From: Euryarchaeota archaeon UBA495
Lineage (GTDB): Archaea; Thermoplasmatota; Poseidoniia; Poseidoniales; Poseidoniaceae
Length of the DNA stretch: 28,590 nucleotides
NCBI GenBank assembly: GCA_002496845.1
Contig: DALQ01000043.1
Location: 1-28,590 of the forward strand
Direction: 5' to 3'
Position 1 is the first letter of the stretch; the number at the start of each line of letters is the position of its first letter. The position numbers and the translations under genes were made by a program. The notes under the pieces were generated by a model. The model did no database searches, had not been told where the DNA came from, and saw only the letters and a list, made by a program, of their open reading frames with translations. This document shows positions 22,267 to 28,590 of this stretch, one piece after another.

Positions 22267-23790
22267 TCACCTGAGTCCGTCGACCCGAGCGAGGACCTCC
22301 TGGGGACGAACGTAGTACTCCGTCACGATTTGAGACACTTGGTCGGCCTTTCGAATGTCGTTCAGGACCATCCATTCGAGGATGCGCTTGCGGGTTCGCA
22401 ACTCGCGGCGCATTTCCTCTTGGCTGTAGTTGATCTTGACCATGATTTTCTCCAAGACGTAGGACTTCCCGCTGAAGATGAAGTCGTCAGAGGACACGTC
22501 CCAGCGGAACACCTCGTTGGTGATGACTTCCAAGGAGTTGGGGTCAATGCCGACGATTTCGACGACTTGCTTGGTGCGGCGAACACGGTTGCCGTTGATC
22601 CTCGTCTGGATCTGAATCGAGCACGCTTCGAGGGCGGGGAGCAACACACGAGGGATGTCAATGGGCTTGTTCTCAAGCCGGTGCACGAGCGAAGGCACGG
22701 AGTCGGCGTGCACCGTGGAATACGCACAGTGCCCGGTGGCCATGGCCTGGAACAGCACGTAGGCTTCCGCACCACGAATCTCACCCACGATGATGTATTC
22801 TGGACGTTCACGAAGGGCGGCCTTGAGCAACTCGAACTCACCGATGACGCCCTCGGTCGACTCACCACCGAACCCTTGTCGGGTCAATCCGGGCACCCAG
22901 TTGGGCTGTGGAATGTTCACCTCACGGGTGGACTCGATGGAGACGATCTTCATCTGCCAAGGAATGAAGATGCACATGGCGTTGAGGGTCGTGGTCTTGC
23001 CCGAAGCAGTACCACCGACGAACAGCATCGGCACTTCGTTCTGGAAGGCAATCCACAGGTAGGCCACCATCAAGGACGACATGGTGCGGAACGCGACGAT
23101 GTCCGCCGGCGAGAAGGGGTCGTCTTTGAAACGTCGAATGCAGAACGACGAACCGCGGGTTGACACTTCGCGGCCGAGTTTCATGACGATACGCGACCCG
23201 TCCATCAGCGTCGCGTCAAGCAGAGGGTCGGCGACGGAAATGTGCTTGCCACAGCGCTGCGCGAGTTTGATCACGTAGGATTCGAGTTCGTCGTCGGTGT
23301 TCCATACGCAGGTGGTCTCCACGGACTCAAACTTGCGGTGGTAGGCGAAAATGGGCACGCCGGTGCCGTCCAACGAGATGTCTTCCACGTTGACGTCGTT
23401 CATCAGAACGTCCATCTTTCCGTAGCCAATCAGGTCGCGACGGATGTAATAGAAAATCTTCGACTTCGACTTCTTGCTGATCTTCATCCCGTAGGATTTG
23501 ATCACCTTGTCCATCGCGGCGCGGAGGTAGGCTTCCGGCTCGGTGTCAATCTCCTCAATGTTGGATTGAAGCGACCGGATGAAGATGTCCATGATCTCAT
23601 CGAGCTGCTCCTGTTCCTTCTTGGTCATCGGAGGCTCGATGATTTGGTAGATGATGTTCAGCGTGCGCTTGTCGCGCACAATTCGAGCGAAGGCGTGAGG
23701 CGGCATCACGGGGTACTTGTCCAGTTCGTCGTACATGGCCCGCTGGGCTGCACGACCTCGTTGGCCTCCTTTCCCCCCTTTTCTCGCCAT
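22267..23790 (-). CDS. FlaI/TadA-type secretion ATPase
   Basis: The product has 507 residues. An N-terminal domain (1-230) with conserved YYIRRDLIGYGKMDVLM is followed by the RecA-like motor: Walker A GGTASGKTTT at 259-268, Walker B IIVGEIRG at 333-340, and a His box GHCAYSTVHADS at 353-364. Just before the Walker B region the Asp box reads SIESTREVNIP (284-294), where most relatives have Asp in place of the second Ser. It energises assembly of archaeal type IV pili or archaella. The ATG at 23790 is used. A GTG two codons earlier is possible. A TATA box at 23834-23839 lies about 45 bases upstream. It heads an operon of five genes ending at 18776. Confidence 0.93.
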   Translation of the reverse strand: MARKGGKGGQRGRAAQRAMYDELDKYPVMPPHAFARIVRDKRTLNIIYQIIEPPMTKKEQEQLDEIMDIFIRSLQSNIEEIDTEPEAYLRAAMDKVIKSYGMKISKKSKSKIFYYIRRDLIGYGKMDVLMNDVNVEDISLDGTGVPIFAYHRKFESVETTCVWNTDDELESYVIKLAQRCGKHISVADPLLDATLMDGSRIVMKLGREVSTRGSSFCIRRFKDDPFSPADIVAFRTMSSLMVAYLWIAFQNEVPMLFVGGTASGKTTTLNAMCIFIPWQMKIVSIESTREVNIPQPNWVPGLTRQGFGGESTEGVIGEFELLKAALRERPEYIIVGEIRGAEAYVLFQAMATGHCAYSTVHADSVPSLVHRLENKPIDIPRVLLPALEACSIQIQTRINGNRVRRTKQVVEIVGIDPNSLEVITNEVFRWDVSSDDFIFSGKSYVLEKIMVKINYSQEEMRRELRTRKRILEWMVLNDIRKADQVSQIVTEYYVRPQEVLARVDGLR

Positions 23791-23833
23791 GGTCACGCCC
23801 GTCCAATCGGTTTCTCCACACCCGCGGCCCGAC

Positions 23834-23839
23834 TATAAC
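23834..23839 (-). promoter_or_regulatory. TATA box of the pilus operon
   Basis: The minus strand reads GGTTATAGTC. Transcription would start near 23810, giving a leader of about 20 bases before the ATPase gene. It is the only AT-rich element between the UPF0200 gene and the operon. Confidence 0.5.
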
Positions 23840-23892
23840 CTTTGGTCGGGCCACGTTGCCGCCGCACCCCGAACAGGAGGCGATTTTTACCG

Positions 23893-24444
23893 TCAAGCGG
23901 TCAAGTTCTGAAGCAAAGCACGGGCCTCGGCTCGAAACGCACTGAGAGGGTCACGGTTGTGCAACACGTGGTCAGCTTCCTCCATCAGTTGGCCCACACC
24001 CCACCCCAACTCACGGGTGTCGCGGGCTTGGAAGTCCTCCAGCGAACCGTCCTCAGCCCGGGCGCGGGCCTGGCTTCGGTTGAACCGAACCTCGGCCTCG
24101 GCATGGATGGCGACCACGCGGAAGTCCTGACCCCAGCGTGCGGTGAACACGTCCCGCTCGGCAACCCCGCGAAGGCCGTCGATGATGAGCAAGGCCGGGC
24201 GTTCCTCCATCGCGTCGATGGCATCGGCGAGGCGGACGGCAAGCACGTCATCGCCATGCTCTGCCCGCAATTCGACCGCGATGCGCCCAAAGACGCGAGG
24301 ATCACCTTCGAGGCCTTGGCGAACGACTTCTTCACGCACCATGTCCCCCATGGACCGGACAGGAAGGGCCAGCGAGGACGCCACGTCCGCAAATTCCCCC
24401 TTGCCGCAGGCGGGCAGCCCGCAGACGGCCAAAACGCGGACCAT
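23893..24444 (-). CDS. UPF0200-family nucleotide kinase
   Basis: The product has 183 residues. The P-loop is CGLPACGKGE (8-17), followed by SMGDMVREEVVRQG (31-44), a hallmark of the archaeal UPF0200 family, and by LLIIDGLRGVAE (Walker B-like) and RARAEDGSLEDFQARD (lid-like). The fold is that of adenylate/dephospho-CoA kinases and the natural substrate is not established. It lies between the ABC permease gene and the pilus operon on the same strand, with 42 and 102 bases of spacing, so it may form its own unit or be read through from the ABC genes. Confidence 0.85.
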   Translation of the reverse strand: MVRVLAVCGLPACGKGEFADVASSLALPVRSMGDMVREEVVRQGLEGDPRVFGRIAVELRAEHGDDVLAVRLADAIDAMEERPALLIIDGLRGVAERDVFTARWGQDFRVVAIHAEAEVRFNRSQARARAEDGSLEDFQARDTRELGWGVGQLMEEADHVLHNRDPLSAFRAEARALLQNLTA

Positions 24445-24486
24445 GACCCGCCGTGAAGCCGAGGGAACATGAAGGGCGCGACGGAC

Positions 24487-26205
24487 TCAGTTCTCGAAGG
24501 GCTTCTTTCCCCAGCGGACGTCAATCAACGCCCAGAGCACCGCAGAACCGACCAAGAGGCCTCCAGAAATCGAGAGGATCCCGAGGTATCCACCACGAAC
24601 CATCTCGAGGTCGTAGGCGGTCGCTGTGGCGCTGAGGCCGTCTTCGCTGACGCGCTCCCACCAATTGCCGTACAGCTCCACGTCACCTTGGGTGAACGAG
24701 AGGAGGAAAAGGCCGAGCAAGGGAAGCACGGTCCCGAGCCAGAACCAGAACATGATGCGCCCGTCGAAGATGGCCTTGTTGGGGCGCAACCCCATCAGGA
24801 AGGCCGTGAGGGCCACGATGTAAATCGAGTTGGCAAACATCACCGCCAGACCCGTCGGCAGGGCAGCCCACTCGTCAAGCCGCCACGCCATGAGCACGAA
24901 GAAAATCAAGGAAATCCATGACGTGGCAAGGAAGTACACCACCACCTTGGCTCGAAGCAATTGAGGAACACGAAGCGGCAATCCGTTCATGAAATCAGGG
25001 TCGTCGAGGATGGTCAGCCACGAGTAAAAATTGAAGCCAAAGAAGCCCAAAAACGGTGCATACGACAACAGGTTGATCGGGATGGGGGCCTCGGCGAAAT
25101 CGATCAACCACGCCATGCCGAGCAGCACCAGCAACGGCACGGAATAGGACACGGTCATCTTCTTCATCGTCCCCGAACGGATCAAATCCACGAATTCCTT
25201 CGCGACGAGAAGGCGCAATGGCCCGTTTCCAAGGAAACGAAGCCGACGCATCATCGGGTTCAGCAGGTCCTTCCTCGAGGTGACCTTGACCTCGAAATCG
25301 TCGACCAGCAACGAACTCGCAAGGGCACCCAGCAGACCTGCTGCAAGCAGTCCACCGACGAGGGGCAAGAGGGCGTGGTTCCGTTGTACGGCCAAGCCGA
25401 CCAACGCAGCGTCCCACGGCAGGACGCCCACGCCCGCCGCCAAGCCAACGCCCACCGCCACGACGGGACCAAGCCAGGTGAACGGACGGCCACGCAACCA
25501 AAGCACGGAAGCGAGGAAGGCCAGAGCCAAGCCTTCCGCCAACGTGGTCGCCATCGCCGCCCACGTCCAAAACACGGACGACCATTCCAAGGGCGTGTGA
25601 ACCAACCCTGCTTGATCGAGCAACAGCCCGACGCTCATGCCGATGACGATCGGCGAGAGGATGAGCAGCACGTAGTAGATCAGGTCCTTCACGAAATACG
25701 TGAAATGTGCCGCAGACATCGACAACGGCTGCAAGGCAGGGGCCGCCAGAAGCCTGTTTTTTGAACCGGTTCGCTGCATGATGGCTTCTTGGCCCTTGAA
25801 CGCAAAAGTCCCCATGCCAAGGGAGAACATCAGCAGCGGAAGATGAACGCCAATGCGCAACTGATCCCAACTGAAGGTGCGCTCGTCAATGTCGGACACC
25901 TGTGCAGCACCGGTCCCAACGAGAAATTGCAGCCCAATCGTGGTCACTGCCGTGATGAGGCTGAGCAGAAGAGGAAAGAGGATGATTTGCCGTGCCTGTG
26001 CGAAATCCACGGTTTCTCTCCACTCTTCGAGGAACATGGCGCGGAAGGTGGTGCGGAACGCCGCCCACCCGCGCCGAGGTTCGTTCAAATGCAAGCCTGG
26101 CACATGGGTGGAACCGTCACCGGGAAGCGTCGCAGCACGGGCATGGCCGAAGGCGTCAACGACCTCGTCCCAATCCCGCGAACGGACGCTTGCGCCCACG
26201 CTCAT
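24487..26205 (-). CDS. ABC-2 type exporter permease
   Basis: The product has 572 residues. A soluble N-terminus (about 65 residues) is followed by about twelve hydrophobic segments, including ILFPLLLSLITAVTTIGLQF and a C-terminal set near GYLGILSISGGLLVGSAVLWALI. A conserved cytoplasmic connector holds RLLAAPALQPLS. It is the membrane part of a transporter whose ATPase is encoded just upstream: the ATG overlaps the ATPase stop as ATGA. The long single-chain form suggests two ABC-2 halves in one polypeptide. The cargo is unknown. A longer frame up to 26367 runs into the ATPase gene and is rejected. Confidence 0.85.
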   Translation of the reverse strand: MSVGASVRSRDWDEVVDAFGHARAATLPGDGSTHVPGLHLNEPRRGWAAFRTTFRAMFLEEWRETVDFAQARQIILFPLLLSLITAVTTIGLQFLVGTGAAQVSDIDERTFSWDQLRIGVHLPLLMFSLGMGTFAFKGQEAIMQRTGSKNRLLAAPALQPLSMSAAHFTYFVKDLIYYVLLILSPIVIGMSVGLLLDQAGLVHTPLEWSSVFWTWAAMATTLAEGLALAFLASVLWLRGRPFTWLGPVVAVGVGLAAGVGVLPWDAALVGLAVQRNHALLPLVGGLLAAGLLGALASSLLVDDFEVKVTSRKDLLNPMMRRLRFLGNGPLRLLVAKEFVDLIRSGTMKKMTVSYSVPLLVLLGMAWLIDFAEAPIPINLLSYAPFLGFFGFNFYSWLTILDDPDFMNGLPLRVPQLLRAKVVVYFLATSWISLIFFVLMAWRLDEWAALPTGLAVMFANSIYIVALTAFLMGLRPNKAIFDGRIMFWFWLGTVLPLLGLFLLSFTQGDVELYGNWWERVSEDGLSATATAYDLEMVRGGYLGILSISGGLLVGSAVLWALIDVRWGKKPFEN

Positions 26206-26972
26206 TCCTCCTCTGCGTCGGTTCCTGCGATCTGCTCGGCCTCTTCGATGGTGTGACCAACCAAGCGGATGAACACGTCTTCGAGGCTCTCGCCGTCGAG
26301 CTTGAGGTCGTCGATGGCTCCAGCGGCCAACACTTTGCCTTCGTTGATGATCGCCATGCGGTTGCACAACCGTTCCGCGGACTCAAGCACGTGGGAACAC
26401 AGGAAGATGGTCCCGCCTCCGGCGACATGGTCAAGCAACCATTCACGGCATTTGCGCTGATAGATGGGGTCGAGGTTGGCGAAGGGCTCGTCGAGGAACA
26501 AGAGCTTGGGGGCATGAATGAACGCCGAGGCGAGCATGACCTTTTGCCGCTGACCTTTCGAGAGGTCCTTGCACATGGTGTCCCTTTTCTCTTCAAGCCC
26601 AAACCACGACAACCAATGGTTGACTTTGCCTTCGACGTCGTCCAGGCTTCGAAGCCGCGCCACGAACGTGAGGAACTCCGGCGGGGTGAGAAAAGACGGC
26701 GGCGATTCGGATTCCGGTACGATGCCAATGTTGGCCTTGAGGTGCTGTGGATCGGCCACGGCATCGATGCCCAGCACCTCGATGCGTCCAATGCTTGGGC
26801 GAAGTTGTCCGGTGAGGAGTTTGATGAACGTCGATTTCCCTGCACCGTTGGGACCGAAGACCCCGAAGAATTCGCCTTCGTGGACCCTGACGTCAAGCGG
26901 ATGAAGGGCCACGAAATCCCCGTACCGCTTCCCGATGTCCTTGGCGTCCACGAGGAGTTGACGGCCGGACAT
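26202..26972 (-). CDS. ABC transporter ATPase
   Basis: The product has 256 residues with all ABC motifs: Walker A GPNGAGKST (40-48), a Q-loop area reading GIVPESES (83-90, Glu in place of Gln, as in many ABC-2 ATPases), signature LSKGQRQK (137-144), Walker B LLFLDEPFANLDP (157-169) and the H-loop His in CSHVLE (H194). It powers the ABC-2 permease encoded next. The ATG at 26972 is chosen because a TATA sequence (CATATG, 26995-27000) lies 25 bases upstream, matching a leaderless start. An extension to 27020 adds unrelated residues. Confidence 0.93.
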   Translation of the reverse strand: MSGRQLLVDAKDIGKRYGDFVALHPLDVRVHEGEFFGVFGPNGAGKSTFIKLLTGQLRPSIGRIEVLGIDAVADPQHLKANIGIVPESESPPSFLTPPEFLTFVARLRSLDDVEGKVNHWLSWFGLEEKRDTMCKDLSKGQRQKVMLASAFIHAPKLLFLDEPFANLDPIYQRKCREWLLDHVAGGGTIFLCSHVLESAERLCNRMAIINEGKVLAAGAIDDLKLDGESLEDVFIRLVGHTIEEAEQIAGTDAEEE

Positions 26973-26994
26973 GCTTCCCCAGCGGCGGCGGCCC

Positions 26995-27000
26995 CATATG
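26995..27000 (-). promoter_or_regulatory. TATA-like element of the ABC operon
   Basis: CATATG is centred about 25 bases from the ATG at 26972, the spacing for a leaderless archaeal transcript. It lies in the short region between divergent genes. Confidence 0.45.
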
Positions 27001-27099
27001 AGCGCACCTGAGACCACCACGGTTCATCTGAGGCAGAACCAGGCAGAATTCGCAGCGCATCGGTTGAAAAGGAAGCCGCGGATGGGAGAAACGAGGAAG

Positions 27100-28254
27100 A
27101 TGGCCGCCACGCTCCCAATGTGTGTCGTCGACTACATGGACACGACGAAGTCCCCTGAAGAGGAGGACATCGCGGCGGCCATCAAGGACGTGCGTGCTCG
27201 CTTGGGCGACAAGGTCCTCATCCTCGGGCACCACTACCAACGCGACGGCATCGTCGAACACGCCGATTACATCGGTGACTCCTTCATGCTGAGCCAAAAA
27301 GCAGCGGATTCTGATGCCACGACCATCGTGTTTTGTGGCGTCCACTTCATGGCAGAATCCGCCGATGTCTTGACGAACGACGAACAAGCGGTGCTGATGC
27401 CCACCTTGCGCGCAGGGTGTTCGATGGCTGACATGGCGACGCTGGAGGAAGTTGAGCGCGATTGGCCGACGATGCTCGAACGCGGCGGCTGGGCCGATCC
27501 TGCCTTGCGAGATGATCCAAGCGCACCGGCCGAAGCCAACGATGCCTATCTTGTGCCTGTGACCTACATGAACAGCAGCGCAGCCCTGAAGGATTTCGTT
27601 GGACGGCACGGCGGGGTGGTGTGCACCTCGTCAAATGCGCGCGGCGTGCTGGAATGGGCCTTTGAGCGAGCCGGGGAACGTGGGGCTGTGCTCTTCTTCC
27701 CCGACCAGCACCTTGGGCGAAACACGGGCCTGAAGATGGGCCTTGAAGAGGGCCGTATGCCGGTGTGGATTCCTGCGATGGGAGCTTCCAGTGGACTTGA
27801 CGATGCACGGATCGTGCTCTGGCACGGGTTCTGCAGCGTTCACAAGCGCTTCACGGCGGAGCAGATCTCCGAGTTCAGGACACGTCACCCTGAGGGTGTT
27901 GTCGTCGTGCATCCTGAGTGTCCGCGGGCCACCGTCGAAGCGGCCGATGCGGACGGCTCGACGGAGTACATCAAGCGCTTCATCGACGCTCAGCCACCCG
28001 GTTCCAGCATCGCAGTGGGCACCGAGATCAACATGGTGGCTCGGATGGCCAAGGAACATCCTGACAAGCACATCGAATGCCTTGATGCAGAAGTATGCCC
28101 GTGTTCGACGATGTACATGATCCACCCGGCCTACCTGCTGGACGTTTTGGAACGCCTTGAGGCCGGCGAACTGCCCAACCGGGTGGTCGTGCCCGCCTCG
28201 GTGCAAGAAGGGGCATTGTTGGCGCTGGAACGCATGTTGTCCATCACCGCCTGA
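27100..28254 (+). CDS. nadA: quinolinate synthase
   Basis: The product has 384 residues. NadA condenses iminoaspartate with dihydroxyacetone phosphate to quinolinate, the de novo route to NAD, using a [4Fe-4S] cluster. The expected cysteines are C107 (RAGCSMAD), C274 (HPECPRATVE) and C333 (EVCPCSTMYMIHP). LILGHHYQRDGIVEHADYIGDS (39-60 region) and VTYMNSSAALKDFVG are substrate-binding segments. It carries an extra segment of about 25 residues (near 122-148) found in one NadA subtype. The start is uncertain: in-frame ATGs at 26998 and 27082 exist, but the upstream part uses rare AGG/CGG codons and overlaps the divergent promoter. ATG 27100 follows GAGGAAG. No NadB or NadC gene is nearby. Confidence 0.92.
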   Translation: MAATLPMCVVDYMDTTKSPEEEDIAAAIKDVRARLGDKVLILGHHYQRDGIVEHADYIGDSFMLSQKAADSDATTIVFCGVHFMAESADVLTNDEQAVLMPTLRAGCSMADMATLEEVERDWPTMLERGGWADPALRDDPSAPAEANDAYLVPVTYMNSSAALKDFVGRHGGVVCTSSNARGVLEWAFERAGERGAVLFFPDQHLGRNTGLKMGLEEGRMPVWIPAMGASSGLDDARIVLWHGFCSVHKRFTAEQISEFRTRHPEGVVVVHPECPRATVEAADADGSTEYIKRFIDAQPPGSSIAVGTEINMVARMAKEHPDKHIECLDAEVCPCSTMYMIHPAYLLDVLERLEAGELPNRVVVPASVQEGALLALERMLSITA

Positions 28255-28258
28255 ATCC

Positions 28259-28280
28259 AACCGAGAGCAGCCCTTCGGTT
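28259..28280 (+). terminator. hairpin downstream of nadA
   Basis: AACCGA, ten-base loop, TCGGTT starts five bases after the nadA stop. No T-run follows. A second small stem (CGAAA/TTTCG) is at 28290-28304. A terminator role is plausible from position only. Confidence 0.3.
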
Positions 28281-28340
28281 AAGGGGAAACGAAAGGGAAT
28301 TTCGCCCTCACGAAAAGGACACTGCGTCCCCATCCAAAGG

Positions 28341-28346
28341 TTTAGA
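28341..28346 (+). promoter_or_regulatory. TATA box of the ferritin-like gene
   Basis: TTTAGA, preceded by a purine-rich AAAGG that could be the BRE, lies about 26 bases before the ATG at 28370, fitting a leaderless transcript. Confidence 0.5.
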
Positions 28347-28369
28347 GCCTGCTGAAATCACCCCGAAAT

Positions 28370-28590
28370 ATGAGCGAACATGCTGAAACCTACATCGGGC
28401 TTCTCAACGAAATCATGGAAACCGAATTGGCTGGTGTGGTGAAGTACACCCACTACAGCCTGATGGTGTACGGCTACAACCGCATCCCAATCGTGGATTG
28501 GATGAAGGGCAACGCCACAGAATCCCTCGACCACGCGCACCGCGCAGGCGAGTTCGTGACGCTGCTTGGCGGCCACCCTTCGCTGAAGAT
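28370..28590 (+). CDS. ferritin-like (bacterioferritin/Dps-type) protein, 3' end outside window
   Basis: At least 73 residues are present and the frame runs off the window. The start MSEHAETYIGLLNEIMETEL is followed by AGVVKYTHYSLM, WMKGNATESLDHAHRAGEFV and LGGHPSL. This is the first two helices of the ferritin-like four-helix bundle: Glu in ETEL, then E and H one turn apart in ESLDHAH, and the usual I/L-x-GG-x-P loop. Such proteins oxidise and store iron or protect DNA from peroxide. Bacterioferritin is the closest guess. Heme or ferroxidase ligands in helices 3 and 4 cannot be checked. Divergence or operon structure beyond the edge is unknown. Confidence 0.8.
   Translation, partial: MSEHAETYIGLLNEIMETELAGVVKYTHYSLMVYGYNRIPIVDWMKGNATESLDHAHRAGEFVTLLGGHPSLK

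Noticed and set aside
21460..23163. 567-residue plus-strand frame antisense to the pilus ATPase and FlaJ
   Set aside because: It spans two convincing genes and their junction. Its composition (Val-Asp-His-Gly runs) is that of a codon-position shadow.

Overview
The window looks like a piece of a high-GC euryarchaeal chromosome. The best guess is a planktonic Marine Group II / Poseidoniales-type archaeon, but that assignment is inferred from gene content only. Archaeal hallmarks are an Orc1/Cdc6 initiator, the archaeal CoaD fold joined to the DUF359 (GTP-dependent dephospho-CoA kinase) domain, a Bat-like HTH_10 regulator, a UPF0200 nucleotide kinase and a FlaI/FlaJ-type pilus operon. Several starts are apparently leaderless, with a TATA element about 25 bases upstream, while others carry strong Shine-Dalgarno sequences.

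Layout. 1-506: the 5' part of a small winged-helix-like gene on the minus strand, diverging across an AT-rich promoter region from a large 798-residue wHTH protein (507-2903). 3245-5406: the CoaD/DUF359 fusion and a membrane-anchored family 2 glycosyltransferase, joined by a stop/start overlap. 5407-8230, minus strand: a four-helix membrane protein, Orc1/Cdc6 and an RNase Z-type metallo-beta-lactamase protein. 8346-11476: a CysJ-like flavin reductase without a flavodoxin domain, a SLOG/DUF2493 protein (minus strand) and a biotin carboxylase.

11527-18022 is the most interesting block. A Bat-like regulator precedes a plus-strand operon of a BoxB-type diiron (aryl-CoA epoxidase family) oxygenase, an unknown protein, an EamA transporter and a 3-hydroxyacyl-CoA dehydrogenase. 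A convergent minus-strand pair encodes a PaaG-like isomerase/hydratase and an aldehyde dehydrogenase. Together these resemble an aerobic CoA-thioester ring-epoxidation and beta-oxidation pathway. The palindrome GAACATGTTC occurs once just upstream of the regulator start and twice in tandem upstream of boxB, which suggests a dedicated regulatory circuit.

18119-23790: a P-loop kinase (plus strand), then a minus-strand archaeal type IV pilus-like operon (ATPase, two FlaJ-like membrane proteins, two pilin-like proteins). 23893-26972, minus strand: a UPF0200 kinase and an ABC-2 export system. 27100-28254: quinolinate synthase NadA. 28370 to the end: the start of a ferritin-like protein. I saw no tRNA, rRNA, CRISPR array or insertion sequence.
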